From the NCBI GenBank assembly GCA_028565635.1, contig JAOXYB010066167.1, positions 1 to 24,450 of the forward strand: a stretch of 24,450 nucleotides of DNA, given 5' to 3'. This DNA is from Phoronis ovalis. Lineage: Eukaryota > Phoronida > Phoronidae. Positions 10,601 through 22,600 of this stretch are shown piece by piece. The notes under the pieces are model-generated. The model ran no database searches. It had not been told where the DNA came from and saw only the letters and a list, made by a program, of their open reading frames with translations. A program made the translations under genes and the position numbers. How positions within the stretch are numbered: the stretch's first letter is position 1; every line of letters starts with the position of its first letter.

Positions 10601-13600
10601 ATCCTTGTCATTAATAAGCTTGTGTACATAATAACTTGAGAATTATATTCTATTCTCCTAAGTGATGATAACTTCTAGAATGGTGTAAGTTTCAGCTAAA
10701 TAGTTACATTACAATGCTAAGTCTTGAGGGTAGTTTCATTTATATGTTTCTGTTTCAGACATTTTGAAGATGAACCACCTTATGGTGATGATTTTGACAC
10801 AGAACTGGCTTTTCATGATAGGCGAGAATTTGGCGATTTTCCTAGAGAGCGACCAGATAGTCCATCTTTTAAACCAGATAGATTTGATGATCGTTATTCA
10901 GAACGGTTTCCTGATAGATTCAATGAATCATCATCGCAGGAAAGAGGTGGTCGAGGAGATTCAAGACGTCAGTTGTCAAAGGATAGAGATGATAAAGATT
11001 CTGTTCGAGACAGTACTAGGATGAAAAGTTTCAGCCCTGGTGGTAGGGAATTGCAACAACGTAGTCATAGTCCATTAAGTAGTTTAAGTCCACAGAGAGA
11101 TAAGTTAAAACGGGGCAAAACACCTCCAACACCTACAAGAGATGAGCTGCCTGTTAAGGGTGAATCTGGTATGGAATATGAATATTCTGATTCACTGAGA
11201 AATAAAGACATTCGTAGACTTCAGAGTGAGAAAAGTCGAGATAGTTCTAGTGATCGAAGTGTTGATGAACGTTTTAGAAATGATCGTAGTGTTTCTAGTA
11301 ATCGGAAACGACTTGATGGTGAAAGTCATGCGAGACGGTACAATTCAGATGAAGAGCGAAAGTCAACTCGTTCCTTGAAATCTGAGGTGAATGATGTATC
11401 TCACAGAAAACATTTTGAGGAATTTCCTCGTTCAAATTCTCTGGATAGAACATCTAAAGGTATAGCAAGTAAAGTTACAAAAGGTTTTCCTCATGATGTT
11501 CACAATGTTAAGAATGAATCATCTAATGAACGAAAAACACAAGCACCAAGATCGCCAAGACGAAATGTTGAAAACAGAGGAAAGACAGTTGATAAATTTA
11601 ACAGACATAAAGATTTAAGTGATAATGATACCTCAAGTAGTAGTAGTTCAGGATCAGATTCAGAGAGCGATGATTCTGTCCACAGTAAACATTCAAGTCC
11701 AAATCAAGGAGAGTTAAACAATTTACATAAAGAAAAGAACAAAATTTTATCACTTCTACAAGAAATAGAAGACGAGGCTGGTAGTAGTGATGCAGACTCG
11801 TTAATATTAGGCGTAGACAAAAAAGGAAAAAAAACTCGCATGGAAGAAGTGTTTGATTTAAAGTGGGCTGAAAATTCTATGAAATGGAAACCTCCTGCTA
11901 AATTGTCAGATAGTAGTGATTTGGAAGAAGGTGGACCAATGACAAAGTCTGGTTCAAATCTTAGCAATTCGTCTAAGTTTAAACCCATTGATTCCAAGCA
12001 GAGTTTACGTAAGCAAATGGAAGCGCAACGGCAAATGCTTCAACAAAAGTCGGAACCATCAGACTCTCGACGGGTCATTGAAAAACGTTCACATTCCTAC
12101 GACGATGAAGATATATTTGAAACTTCTAGTCCAGCTATGTCACCTAGCGAAATTCCAACAGAATTCAAATCAAAAAGGCGGAAAATGGAATATAAAGAAA
12201 AAGACCTCTCGCTTAAACGTTCATATCGAGCAAAACGAGGCAGTGAAGAGTTTAGTTACAGTAGTGGTGAGGATAGCGAATCTAAAGCCTCTGTTCAGTC
12301 TAAAAGTAGTGGGCATAGTAGCCAAACAATGAAGTCAGAAAAGAGTGCAAGCAAGTCTTCACGTAAAACTTCTAATGAAAAAATGGACATTAGCGATGCT
12401 GAGTCATCAATATCACGTCGGAATTCTGCTGATTCGAAACATAACAGTAATCGTGTAGATTTTAAACTACAAATCCCAGAAAGTTCTTTGTTGAGACAAC
12501 GACATCATAAAGTTATCTATGAACCAGAGCTTGATATCAGATCCTTGTTGGAAAAACGACAGAGAGATCGTATACATTACTTACCCGTGTCATTACCTCT
12601 GCCAGCTTTTGCCACTCAGACACAGCAAGTCAACAAAGCATCACCCAAGCCCCCACCAGTACAGTCTCCGCTTCAAGTTAGTCCTGGAGTTGGAAAGTTG
12701 CAGTCACCTTCGTTTTCCCCTAGTGTTACAAAACTTTTATCGCCTCAGGTATCTCCTGCATTGTCAAAATCCACAGCATCTGCTGTGTCACCAAATATTT
12801 CGAGCAAACTCGATTGGGGTGTGTTTGTGGAACCAAGTCCACTTCAGCTTCCCAAAGTGGACTCTGGATTTGCAGAGGCTGCTAAGTCACCGAATCCCAC
12901 AGGTCAGCCAGTAACTGACGAGATTCTTTCAACAGATAACAAAATATCTGTTGATACTAAACAGGCACCATCTATCGAAGCAGCAAAGTTGACTGTGCCA
13001 CCTGTGGTAGATGAAGATTCAGATCATGAGTTGACAGCAACTGAACTCTCGTTCGAAGAACGAATTCGAGCATTAGATGAAAAACTGAGTCAATCTGCTG
13101 CCCTTAAACCATCAACAAGCTCTATGGTGCTGGCACAATCATCTTTTACTCCAGCTCCAACCATAGATTATCAAAAATATAAAATTAAGAAACGCAAAGA
13201 ATCTGTAACGTCAACTAACATAGAAGAATCTAAATCCAGTGAACCTTCTGATATCGTAAGGTCAATTATGAATCGTACAAGCATTTTCGACCAAGATACG
13301 CGTCGTCTGGAAAAGATTGATCAGAAGTATGAGCCCAAAAGATTTGTTCCAGGTGAATCAATGACGTTTCGCACAAAAGCAGCTGCTAAGGAAATTCCAG
13401 TTGCACCCCAAACTTCGCAGGCATCTTCAAGATCAACAAATCTGCCTCTTTCAGCTCCCCCAAGTGGACAGTCTCAGTCTTTTAGTGCAGCTTCTTTTAA
13501 GAGCAACAGCTTAGATACGGAGTTATCTTTTAAAATAACAGTTGACCCAAAATTAAGTGACAATTTACCGAAATCTATTTTGAAAAAGGAAGCAACAGCA

Positions 13601-16600
13601 GTTAATACGCAACCTGCATCTCAAATTAAAAAAGAATTTGGTCCTGTCACTACTATAAAACGAGACTCGGAATCCCGCCCCTTCAAAAAAGAACGAGATT
13701 CAAAAAAGGACTGGGATAATTTGTTTACAAAAGATCCTAAAGAAACTGTGATAAAAAAGGAAGCTTTATCTGCAAATTCACCAGCTAGTTCTGCAGTGAA
13801 ACGAAAATTGGATGATTCAACAAGTAATAAAGACAAAATTAAATCTGAAAAAACTACACAAAAAAGCAGCACAAAGGTGGACAGTTCTTTTAAAAGTACA
13901 GAGCCTGAGAGCAAAAAAGCAAAACTTCACTCGTTAAAATTTGGAAGCAGAGATGTTAAGACTGTTAGTGAGAAACATAAGATGAAAACCACGGACAAAA
14001 AAGGAGGGGATTCTAAACCAGGAAAAGCAATGGAAAAACTTTCAAAACCTCCGGTAGTGGAGAATAGTAAAGAGATGACCAAGAATTATGAAAAAAATGT
14101 TGACAAAGAAGAAAACAATTCTGTAGGGGCAAAGCAGATCATTGAGAAACCAGACTGTTCTAAAAAGGACAGCTCTTTAACAAGAAAGAATGATGGTGAA
14201 AAAGAAAAATTTAAAGAAAAGAAGCAATTGTCAAGAGAATCATCAAATGAAAAAGAGGGAAAGGACACGAAAGTACATAACAAAGAGAAAAAGCAAACTG
14301 AGGCTACAGGCTCAAAATCAGAAGAGTGTAGGAAGGGGGAAGACTCAAAAAAGTCAGATGAACCGAAAAAATCGGACAAATCCTCAAAAAAGTGTGAAGC
14401 TCCGAAAAAGTTCAAAAAGTCTGATGATTCTAAGGATGGAGATGACAGCTCAGGTGGTAAATCATCTGATAACAAAGTTAATGACTTACACAGAAAAGAT
14501 GGAAAACAAAGCAGCTCCCATGATACGAAAAGTGATTCCAAATCGTCATCGAAACCTAGTGGCGAAAAGTCGAAACATAGCCATTCAAGCAATAAGCACA
14601 AATCTGGAACTTCTGACAAAGAAAAATCTCAGAAGCCAAGCGATAAGAAGGTTTCAGAGTTGAAACCAAACAAGGAACAAGAGAGTAGTAAAAAACTTGA
14701 TAAGAATAAAGATTCTAGTTTGAAGTCTTCAAAAAAAGAACATAAGCAGAAAGAATCAAAATTGGTGAGGACTGATAATAAAGATCAAAAACCTACTGTT
14801 AGTAGCCAAAAACATGACAAAGATGTAGTAAAACATGACAAAGATGTAGTAAAACATGAAAAAAACAAAAAATTGGTGGAACATTCAACAGACAAGAAAA
14901 AACACAAACTTAAGAAAGAGACTAGTAGTGAGGATGAAGATATTGATGAGTGGGCACCTTCTAATAACCGCCGAACAAGGACAAGAGGTAAAAAGACTGA
15001 TGGAGATGTGATACGTTTAGAAGATATTCTGGATGATCCATTATCTCTGGATCCAGGTTTTGGGTACACCATGTATGATCGTGTCAAGCGTCGTTCTACT
15101 ACAGTAACTAAAGGACCAGACAGAGACAAGTCTAGTGATTCCAAGAAAAGTCGTAGAACAAAGAGCCAAACAACAGCTAGTTACGATGAGAGTAGTTCTG
15201 ATGATGAAGAACAAGAAAATTCAACGACCAAAGCAAAGAAAAAGAAGACTCAGCAGATATATACATCTTCGTCAGAAGATACCGATTATGCTGATAAACC
15301 TGTTAAGACAAAACCACGGAGAAAGAAAGAAAGCTCAGGATTAAAGATGATTAATGATAGTTCTGTAGAATCAACGGACGGTGCTGATAATGAGAACGTT
15401 TTTGAAGCATTCAAAGCTAAATCCACCTCAAAGCAATCCGCAATAAAAAGAGATAAAAAGCCAATTGCTCAAACACGAGATAGTTCTTTTGATTCGTGGG
15501 ATGAAAATCCATCTCGAAAAACCCAGTCAAAATCATCAACCCAGCGTAAGATGGAAGGAAATAAGAAAAATGAAACTAACAAAGGAAAGAGTGGGAAAAA
15601 AGTCACACCAAAGAAGCAGCATGCTGCATGGTTATCAAGCAACTCAGAAACAGATGAAATCGATAATGAACTGTTCCAACTCAGCAGAGGGCGAACACAG
15701 AAGGCAAAGCAGATAAAGCTCAATGCCAGTGATTTGTATTCCGATGAGAATAGTTCCGATTCCGATTTTGTTCCATCAAGTAAGTGTGTGAAGAAGGAAG
15801 ATGCCAGGGCTTTATCAAAGTTTGAGGATAAAAGTTGGTTGTATTCTGACGAAGGTGAACCAACTGAGCCAGAATCCATGGAACCTGAGCAATCATCTCC
15901 TACAAAGAAGACTGAGAGAAAGAAACCTGAGTTAAAGCGTGGTCAAAAAGTGGAGAAATTTAGCGATTCTGACCAGTCTGACAATCAGAAAACAGAAGAG
16001 TCGGATAATTTTGATTGGAGAATTAAAAATAAGAAGAAACAAAAGAAAAAAACTAAGCAAGTTTCTAAAACTAAGGAATCTACAGACGAAGACAGCGACT
16101 GGCCTGAGAAAAACCAATCAAAAAAGACCAGTGCAAAAAAAGGACCAGGCCGTCCTAAAAAGCCTCATGATGTAGAGGCTTCTTCAGAAGAAGAGGCAAA
16201 ACCTGTTAAGCCTACACCAAAGAAATCAGCCGCTGCTACGAAAGATAAGACATCAGCCAAGTCTGAAATAAGTAGCAAAAAGGATAAAAAGTCTAAAGCA
16301 AATACCTCATCCGGGAAAGACAAAAAGAATGTGAAAATACCAAAGAAAGTTGAACAGGAGTCTTCTGATAATATGTCTGATAAGGAGGAAATGCCTAAGT
16401 CAGCTCTTTTGAAATCAGTCTTTAGATCAATGTCTAAGGATGACAGGGGGTCGAGGGATGACAGAGGCAAACAGGAGTCTAATGCCAACCACGAGTCATC
16501 TAGAGATGCAGAAAAACTAAAAAACAAAGTAATAAAGCCTAAAGATAACAGTAAATCAAAGAGCAAAGATGTGACAAAGGAGAAAAAATGTAAAGTTATA

Positions 16601-19600
16601 GATAGTTTAGACAAGGATAGACACTCATCTAAAACAAATTCATCAGACTCTGTTCAAAAGAATTTGGAGAAAAAAGCTCCAACATTAGAGAATAAATTTT
16701 CACTATATTCTGATGTTAAAAACATGAAAAGCAAGGCAGACAATGTGGAAAGGATTGAAACATGTGTGGACACAGAACCATTCGATTTTGGGAAACATTT
16801 GGCTGCTGCAGTTGAAGAAGTGAAAAAGGCTGAAAAATCAAAAAATCTATCAACTAAAGATGAAGAAGTAACTGTAACAGAGGAAAAGAAAAAGAAAAAA
16901 AAGAAGAAAGATTCTGTCTCTGACAACAAACTACGAACAGAATTGGAAGCAAATTCCTCTGGTAATGTGAAAAAGACATCCTCAGATGATAAACCATCTG
17001 ATAATAAATCAGCTTTTGAACCGCTTCATGTCGATACTGACAACCAACTAGAGCAAGATCTAGCTGTGGCTAATATACCTGACTTAGGTGAACCTCTTGT
17101 GAAACAAGCAGCTCCCGGTAAATCTAGAACTGCCTTTGATGAATATGAGTTCCGGGATGAAGAAAATGAGATGCCTCATTTGGAAAAACATATGCTTCAT
17201 GGTAAAAAATCCAGACTATCCACGGATACACCAATGAGCCCCATGAAGAAAAGTTCATCACAACAAGGTGGTGGAATAAGTCCTGATTTAAAAGATGGTT
17301 CTGTTTTGAGTACACCTACTAAATCATCTCTAAGCAGTCCTCCTATTATTGATAAGGACGCAGGGGTGACGCTAACTGGCAATGAGAAGAAACAGAAAGG
17401 GAAGCGTCCAATGAAAAATGGTCGTAAATCAACCAAAACATCAACAGGTGAATTGGAACAGGTTGCTTCTAAGTTAACGAATAATACCAATGCAGTAGTA
17501 ACAGAGTCGAAACCAGAGAATGTACCTGAAAAATGTTCTGAAGAGGAAGACCAAGCAGCGGCAGCAGCTTTGCAGTGTGCAATGCAACAAGAAGAGAATG
17601 CTGCTGCAGATGTGTTGATGGAAGAAATGGCTATAATGGATGCTGCAACAACACAGGAAACAAGTGATACAACTGCTGGAAATGAGACAGTTATGGTGCC
17701 TGCTGCTGTAGATGAAGAGGTGTTGCCTGATATTAAGTTTACCAGTCGACGAAGAAGTAAATCTGATAGTAGACGAAGTATGGACGAAACTGCTCCGACT
17801 AAAGTTAGCGAGACACCTATTGAAATTTCATTAGACGAAAATAAAGTTGACTCTGTTGCAGTTGATAGTGATCAAGGAAACGATTCTCAGTCTGCATTGC
17901 GTCGTGGTAGAAGACCTAGAACGCCAAAGCGGTTTTCAGAATATATCACATCAACTTCGCCACGTGGAGCTGCTTCTCCAAAGAGTGTGGCCACTTCCCC
18001 GAGGTCAGATCAAACAAAAGTTCAAACACCCACTCAGTCACCATCGAAATCAAATGCTAACCAATCTTCTCCAGTTGTGAAATTAGAAAAGCTACCATTT
18101 CAAGAAGAGAAAAACGATGATGAAAGTTCTCCTGGAGGCTTGAGAATTGACGAAAGTGCTGCTCAACCTTTATCTGCTGTCCCCCAAAACCAAAGCGAGA
18201 CAGTCCACCCGGTGAAACTCCCGGAAACTGAAGTAAAACAAGTTAAAAAAAGAGGTGCTAGACGTACAAAAAAGATTTCTGAAATGTCAACTTCAGAAAA
18301 AGAAACTGGAACCACATCTACAACCCCGTTCTCTGCAACAAATATTCCTGCATATAAAGACATTGACAAGTCGTCTCGTACATCAAATAATGATTTGTTT
18401 ATGTGGTTACAAAGGCAAAGAGAGCAGATTTCACCCACGGGAAAGGACCCAATGCATATGGTAACATATTTTTTACCCTTAATAATTATTGACTACTTTT
18501 ATTAGTGACTATTTTGGTTTGTTTTTTCCTCAAAAGGGCACAAGTTATGATTTCAAATTATCCTTGTTTTTAAGGGACCATTGAAAACAACTCCTGTCTC
18601 AAAAATGTTTAACATGGTAAAATATTACTAATTAAGTTAGTACTGTAGCAAATGATAGCTACTGATTGCTACAGCAGTACAAAAGCCAGTTGACAGAATC
18701 AGATTTAATACTGATCATGATTTCATCATTTTTGTGCAGATGCCTCCACTGTCCACTCAGAGCAGTAGTGACAGCATACAGGCACCACCTGTTGTTAGCC
18801 AGGCACCTCCAGTCGAAGAAATGAGCGACTTGGACAAGACCATTGATGATGTTTCTAAAGGATTGTTTTCTAGGCCATCTCCTCCACTCCCCAAATCACC
18901 AGGTATGTACTATGTGGTGCAATAATTGTTGTCACAAAAGAAAAAGTTCAAAACAAACAAAAATATAATGTCTGTTTGTTACCAATTTCCTTGTAGAAAA
19001 AAGTCTATATAGCAGTTTTAGCTTATTAGAGTAATTAGCACCATTTTTAGTAGGTGACAAATTATAAATCTGTTCTGATGTGATTCAATAACATTTCTTT
19101 CACGCCTTTACTCAAACGGATGCAAATTACATACTGCAACAGTAGTATTACATACTTTTGAACTGTCTTATAGTGTGGAGGACATGCAAGTACAATCGGG
19201 CGTGACTGCAGGTTTATAGTGTAAACAACTTTTTCGCTGATTACAATATATTTTTTAAATTTCAGAATCAAAGGAATCATCAGTAACTGAAAGTTTTCCC
19301 ACACGGCCAATTACCACATCGGAGTCTGTTGTCCATTGCCCTGGCTTGAATTCTGGACAACCAAATATGCTTCATCAACTTAAAAGTGGACCATCTCGAA
19401 CTATGGCTCAGGATGCCAGAATTACCTCTTTTGAAGGGCATCCGCCTTATTTGGTTCCATCTTCTGTAGCGCCACAACATCATCAGGTCATGCCACAAAG
19501 TAGTTCTGGACATATTGGAATGACGCAACCATTCACAATTCTACCCTCACCTGTTAGCAATGTTCAACAAGTGCAGAATGCAACAGGGCTAGCTGGGGAC

Positions 19601-22600
19601 AGTAGGAAAACGCCGGATAATAAACAAGATCACAGACGAGCCCAACAGGGATCTGATGCTGGTGCAAGCAGTCATTCAGTGTCAGATGCAAAGCTTCATC
19701 CCCCAGCCTCCATACATGAAACTAGACAGGTGGCACCTGTTCCAATTGGCAGACACCACATGCTACCAGCTTTACCTGAAAATCAACATCAACATGCTTT
19801 ATTTTTTGCTGGACAACAGGATATGACACGTTTTGCTACCCCAGCCCATAATCATCGATCTCAACAAGAGGTACTTGGGCATCAGGGAATTGCACCTGAT
19901 CCACATCATTCAATACCTTCAACAGCAGAACAGAGACCTTATTCTTCTGGAGTAAATGAGCGTGGAAGACCTGGCCCAATTCCCGAATTGATACGCCATC
20001 CCATCATAAATACAGGAGAGCAGCTGAGACAACAGGTGCCCGCTGCAGGTAGACCATCAAAGGAAATCCCTGCCAGGTAGGTTGTTTTCTTGTAAAGTCT
20101 TCTTTTTGTTTTGTTTGATGTGCTCCTTCCTTTTCCAAGTGGTTTTCGATTGTGATAATTTTATTTATTGTATGGCTGTTGTATTTTCTATCTATGTATC
20201 TCGGAGGTACTATTTATGGTAAGTTGTTTTCTGACTTATGACTGATAGGTTCATATCTAAGTAACTCCGCCTAAATTAGGAATTGAGCACCTAAAAAACT
20301 CCAGTTTCTGAGAGAAAAAAACCATCAAATCGTCGTTTTGCATCAGAATGTTATTTATTTATACCAATGTACAATGTTATTTATTTATACCAATGTACAA
20401 TGTTATTTATTTACATCAGTTATATGTTATATATTAATACTAGTGTACATTGTTTCTTATTGTGTTATTCAGATTTGGACCCCCTGAGCCAAGACATGGT
20501 CAACATCCAGTTATTGTCTCCAGTCAGCACCAGGTTCTTCCATCCCACTCGGGCTCGTGGGATTCACGGCCAAACATGACCACTATGGGACAATATAATA
20601 TCGCAAGAAAAGAACATTTTCCTCAAGGACAAGTAAGTGGAAATTTGAACAATGTACCATTATAAAAAGTTATGTATATTTGTATGGATATTCGATAGAT
20701 GACAAACAATTTTAGGGGTCATAGTCTCGTTATCAGTTGACTGCTCTCATTGCCTTTGACACTAAATTCATTAGAACCCCGAAACATTCAAAGCGAACCG
20801 GTACATCATTCTACTAGTGTAATAGTATTACCATGTTTGTATGACATTAGTTCTTGTGAACAGTATCAGTTGGGCAGTAACAAGTTTTAAAGAACTTCTA
20901 TATCATACTTTGTATAACATGAGTTGTTGCGAGCAGTAACAAGGTGTAATAGACTGCTGTATCATACTTTCCTGCACCACATCTGATAATTTAAGATATT
21001 TGCACTAAGTCTTTTGATTGTACATGTATTTCAATATTATATTGTTTGGTTTACAGACCATTGAGAAGGTACCTAATCCTCACAGTATGGCATTGCCAAT
21101 GGGTGGACGGCATGGTGAAAGGCCTACAACACATGTAGGCTCTGATAGTAAGCTTGACCAGTTCCACCGTGGACATTCTGCTGTGTCACCAAGCATTCGG
21201 GAAGATAGATATGACCATCCTTCTAGGTACTTCTTTTATGTATTTTTGGTATTGCGATATAAAAGTATGATTAGAATGTTGCTGTAAATTTTGGAATTGA
21301 TATTAATTTGAAACTAGGAAATGTGCAATGTATTTTAGACTCTGAAATTGCCTAACGGATTTTTATCCATTTACTCTTTCAGAACACCGACATCAAAGCC
21401 AGAAGATCTCTCGCACCATCACCCATCACAACGTGACATTAGAGGGACATTATTAAGCGAACCTGCTAGAACTGATGCACGTACACCCAGGAGTCCTCAC
21501 TTAATAGCGGAGCATCACCCTTGTAAGTGTGCTGAGTGATCCAGTTACAAACACCAACAGTACACAATTTATAGTTTCACCAGTTGTGTGTGATAACTTA
21601 TTTCAAATAATTTTTGTACATGAATATATCTTTGCGGTCCTTGTCAAATAGTATTATGTGAGGTCTTTATAATAGACTTAAATGATTAGAGTGCCTTGCA
21701 ATAATTTTTGTGAACAAACTTTAAATTAGAATTTCTTGGTAAGAAATAAACGGTTGTGTAATACAACGTGATAATATTCTTAGAGGTTAGATTCAAATTG
21801 GACATGATGTCATGTTGATGGGAAGTGATAAGTACTCTGTAATGTGTCAGTTGAAAGTGATAATCATTTGAGTTATCATGTCTATGTAAATAAATTGGCA
21901 TACCTACATAACATGGACAAGTATTACTTTACACCTTATGTTTTAATGCAGTAAAATAGCAATTAAATGCATTTAATCTTATAAAAAAGAGTGTAATTAC
22001 CGTTTTCTCGCTATCTGACATTTAACTATCAAAAAAGTTCTCAAAAATATTGACATTTTTTGTTAATATTAATATGTATATTTCCATTTTGCATTACATG
22101 TAATATATTTAATATTATCTATAATGTAGTAATAATAAACACCAATGAAGCAGGTAATTTACATTCTCTCTGAAAATTTTTCGAGGAATCAGTCTTAACC
22201 AGTTTGAATACAGTGACCGCTACAAAAATTACATTCCTATTCATCGCCTTGACAAATAAACAAAATGCAATAAACATGTAGAAGTCCTCAATAGTTTTAT
22301 ACATGTTTTGGATACTGGAATATATTCTGGTAATTGTTAAGTAATTGTTCTTACACTAACAAGGCTATAAATTATATTTTTTTACTCAGAAGAACATGTG
22401 GAACTTTCATAGTAAAGTGTATATTTGATGTAATAGTTAAATCTGGTCTTCTTTAGGTCTTCACCAGCCAAGTCCACAGTCACCTGTCAGCAGCCAGTAT
22501 AGTCAGCAGGTGATGCAGCAGAAAAGTGCAACTTACTCAGTTGCAATGGCGCAGAAGGCTGCTGAATTACAGAGAACAATGGCGCATCTACAGGCACAAG

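Noticed and set aside
11736-11762. Possible LxxLL/CoRNR nuclear-receptor box in KILSLLQEI
   Set aside because: The sequence is IxxLL, which fits neither LxxLL nor the co-repressor box cleanly. It is kept only as part of an ordered island.
14086-14619. 177-residue minus-strand open frame (Ser/Phe/Leu-rich) inside exon 10
   Set aside because: It is antisense to Lys/Ser-rich coding sequence, where AAA and TCA codons read as Phe and Ser/Leu on the other strand. No homology or splice support.
14190-14663. 157-residue plus-strand frame overlapping exon 10
   Set aside because: A shifted reading of A-rich codons; Lys/Arg/Asn-rich with no domain. The exon 10 frame is fixed by both splice junctions.
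16165-16614. 149-residue minus-strand open frame inside exon 10
   Set aside because: Same compositional artefact as the other antisense frames of the giant exon.
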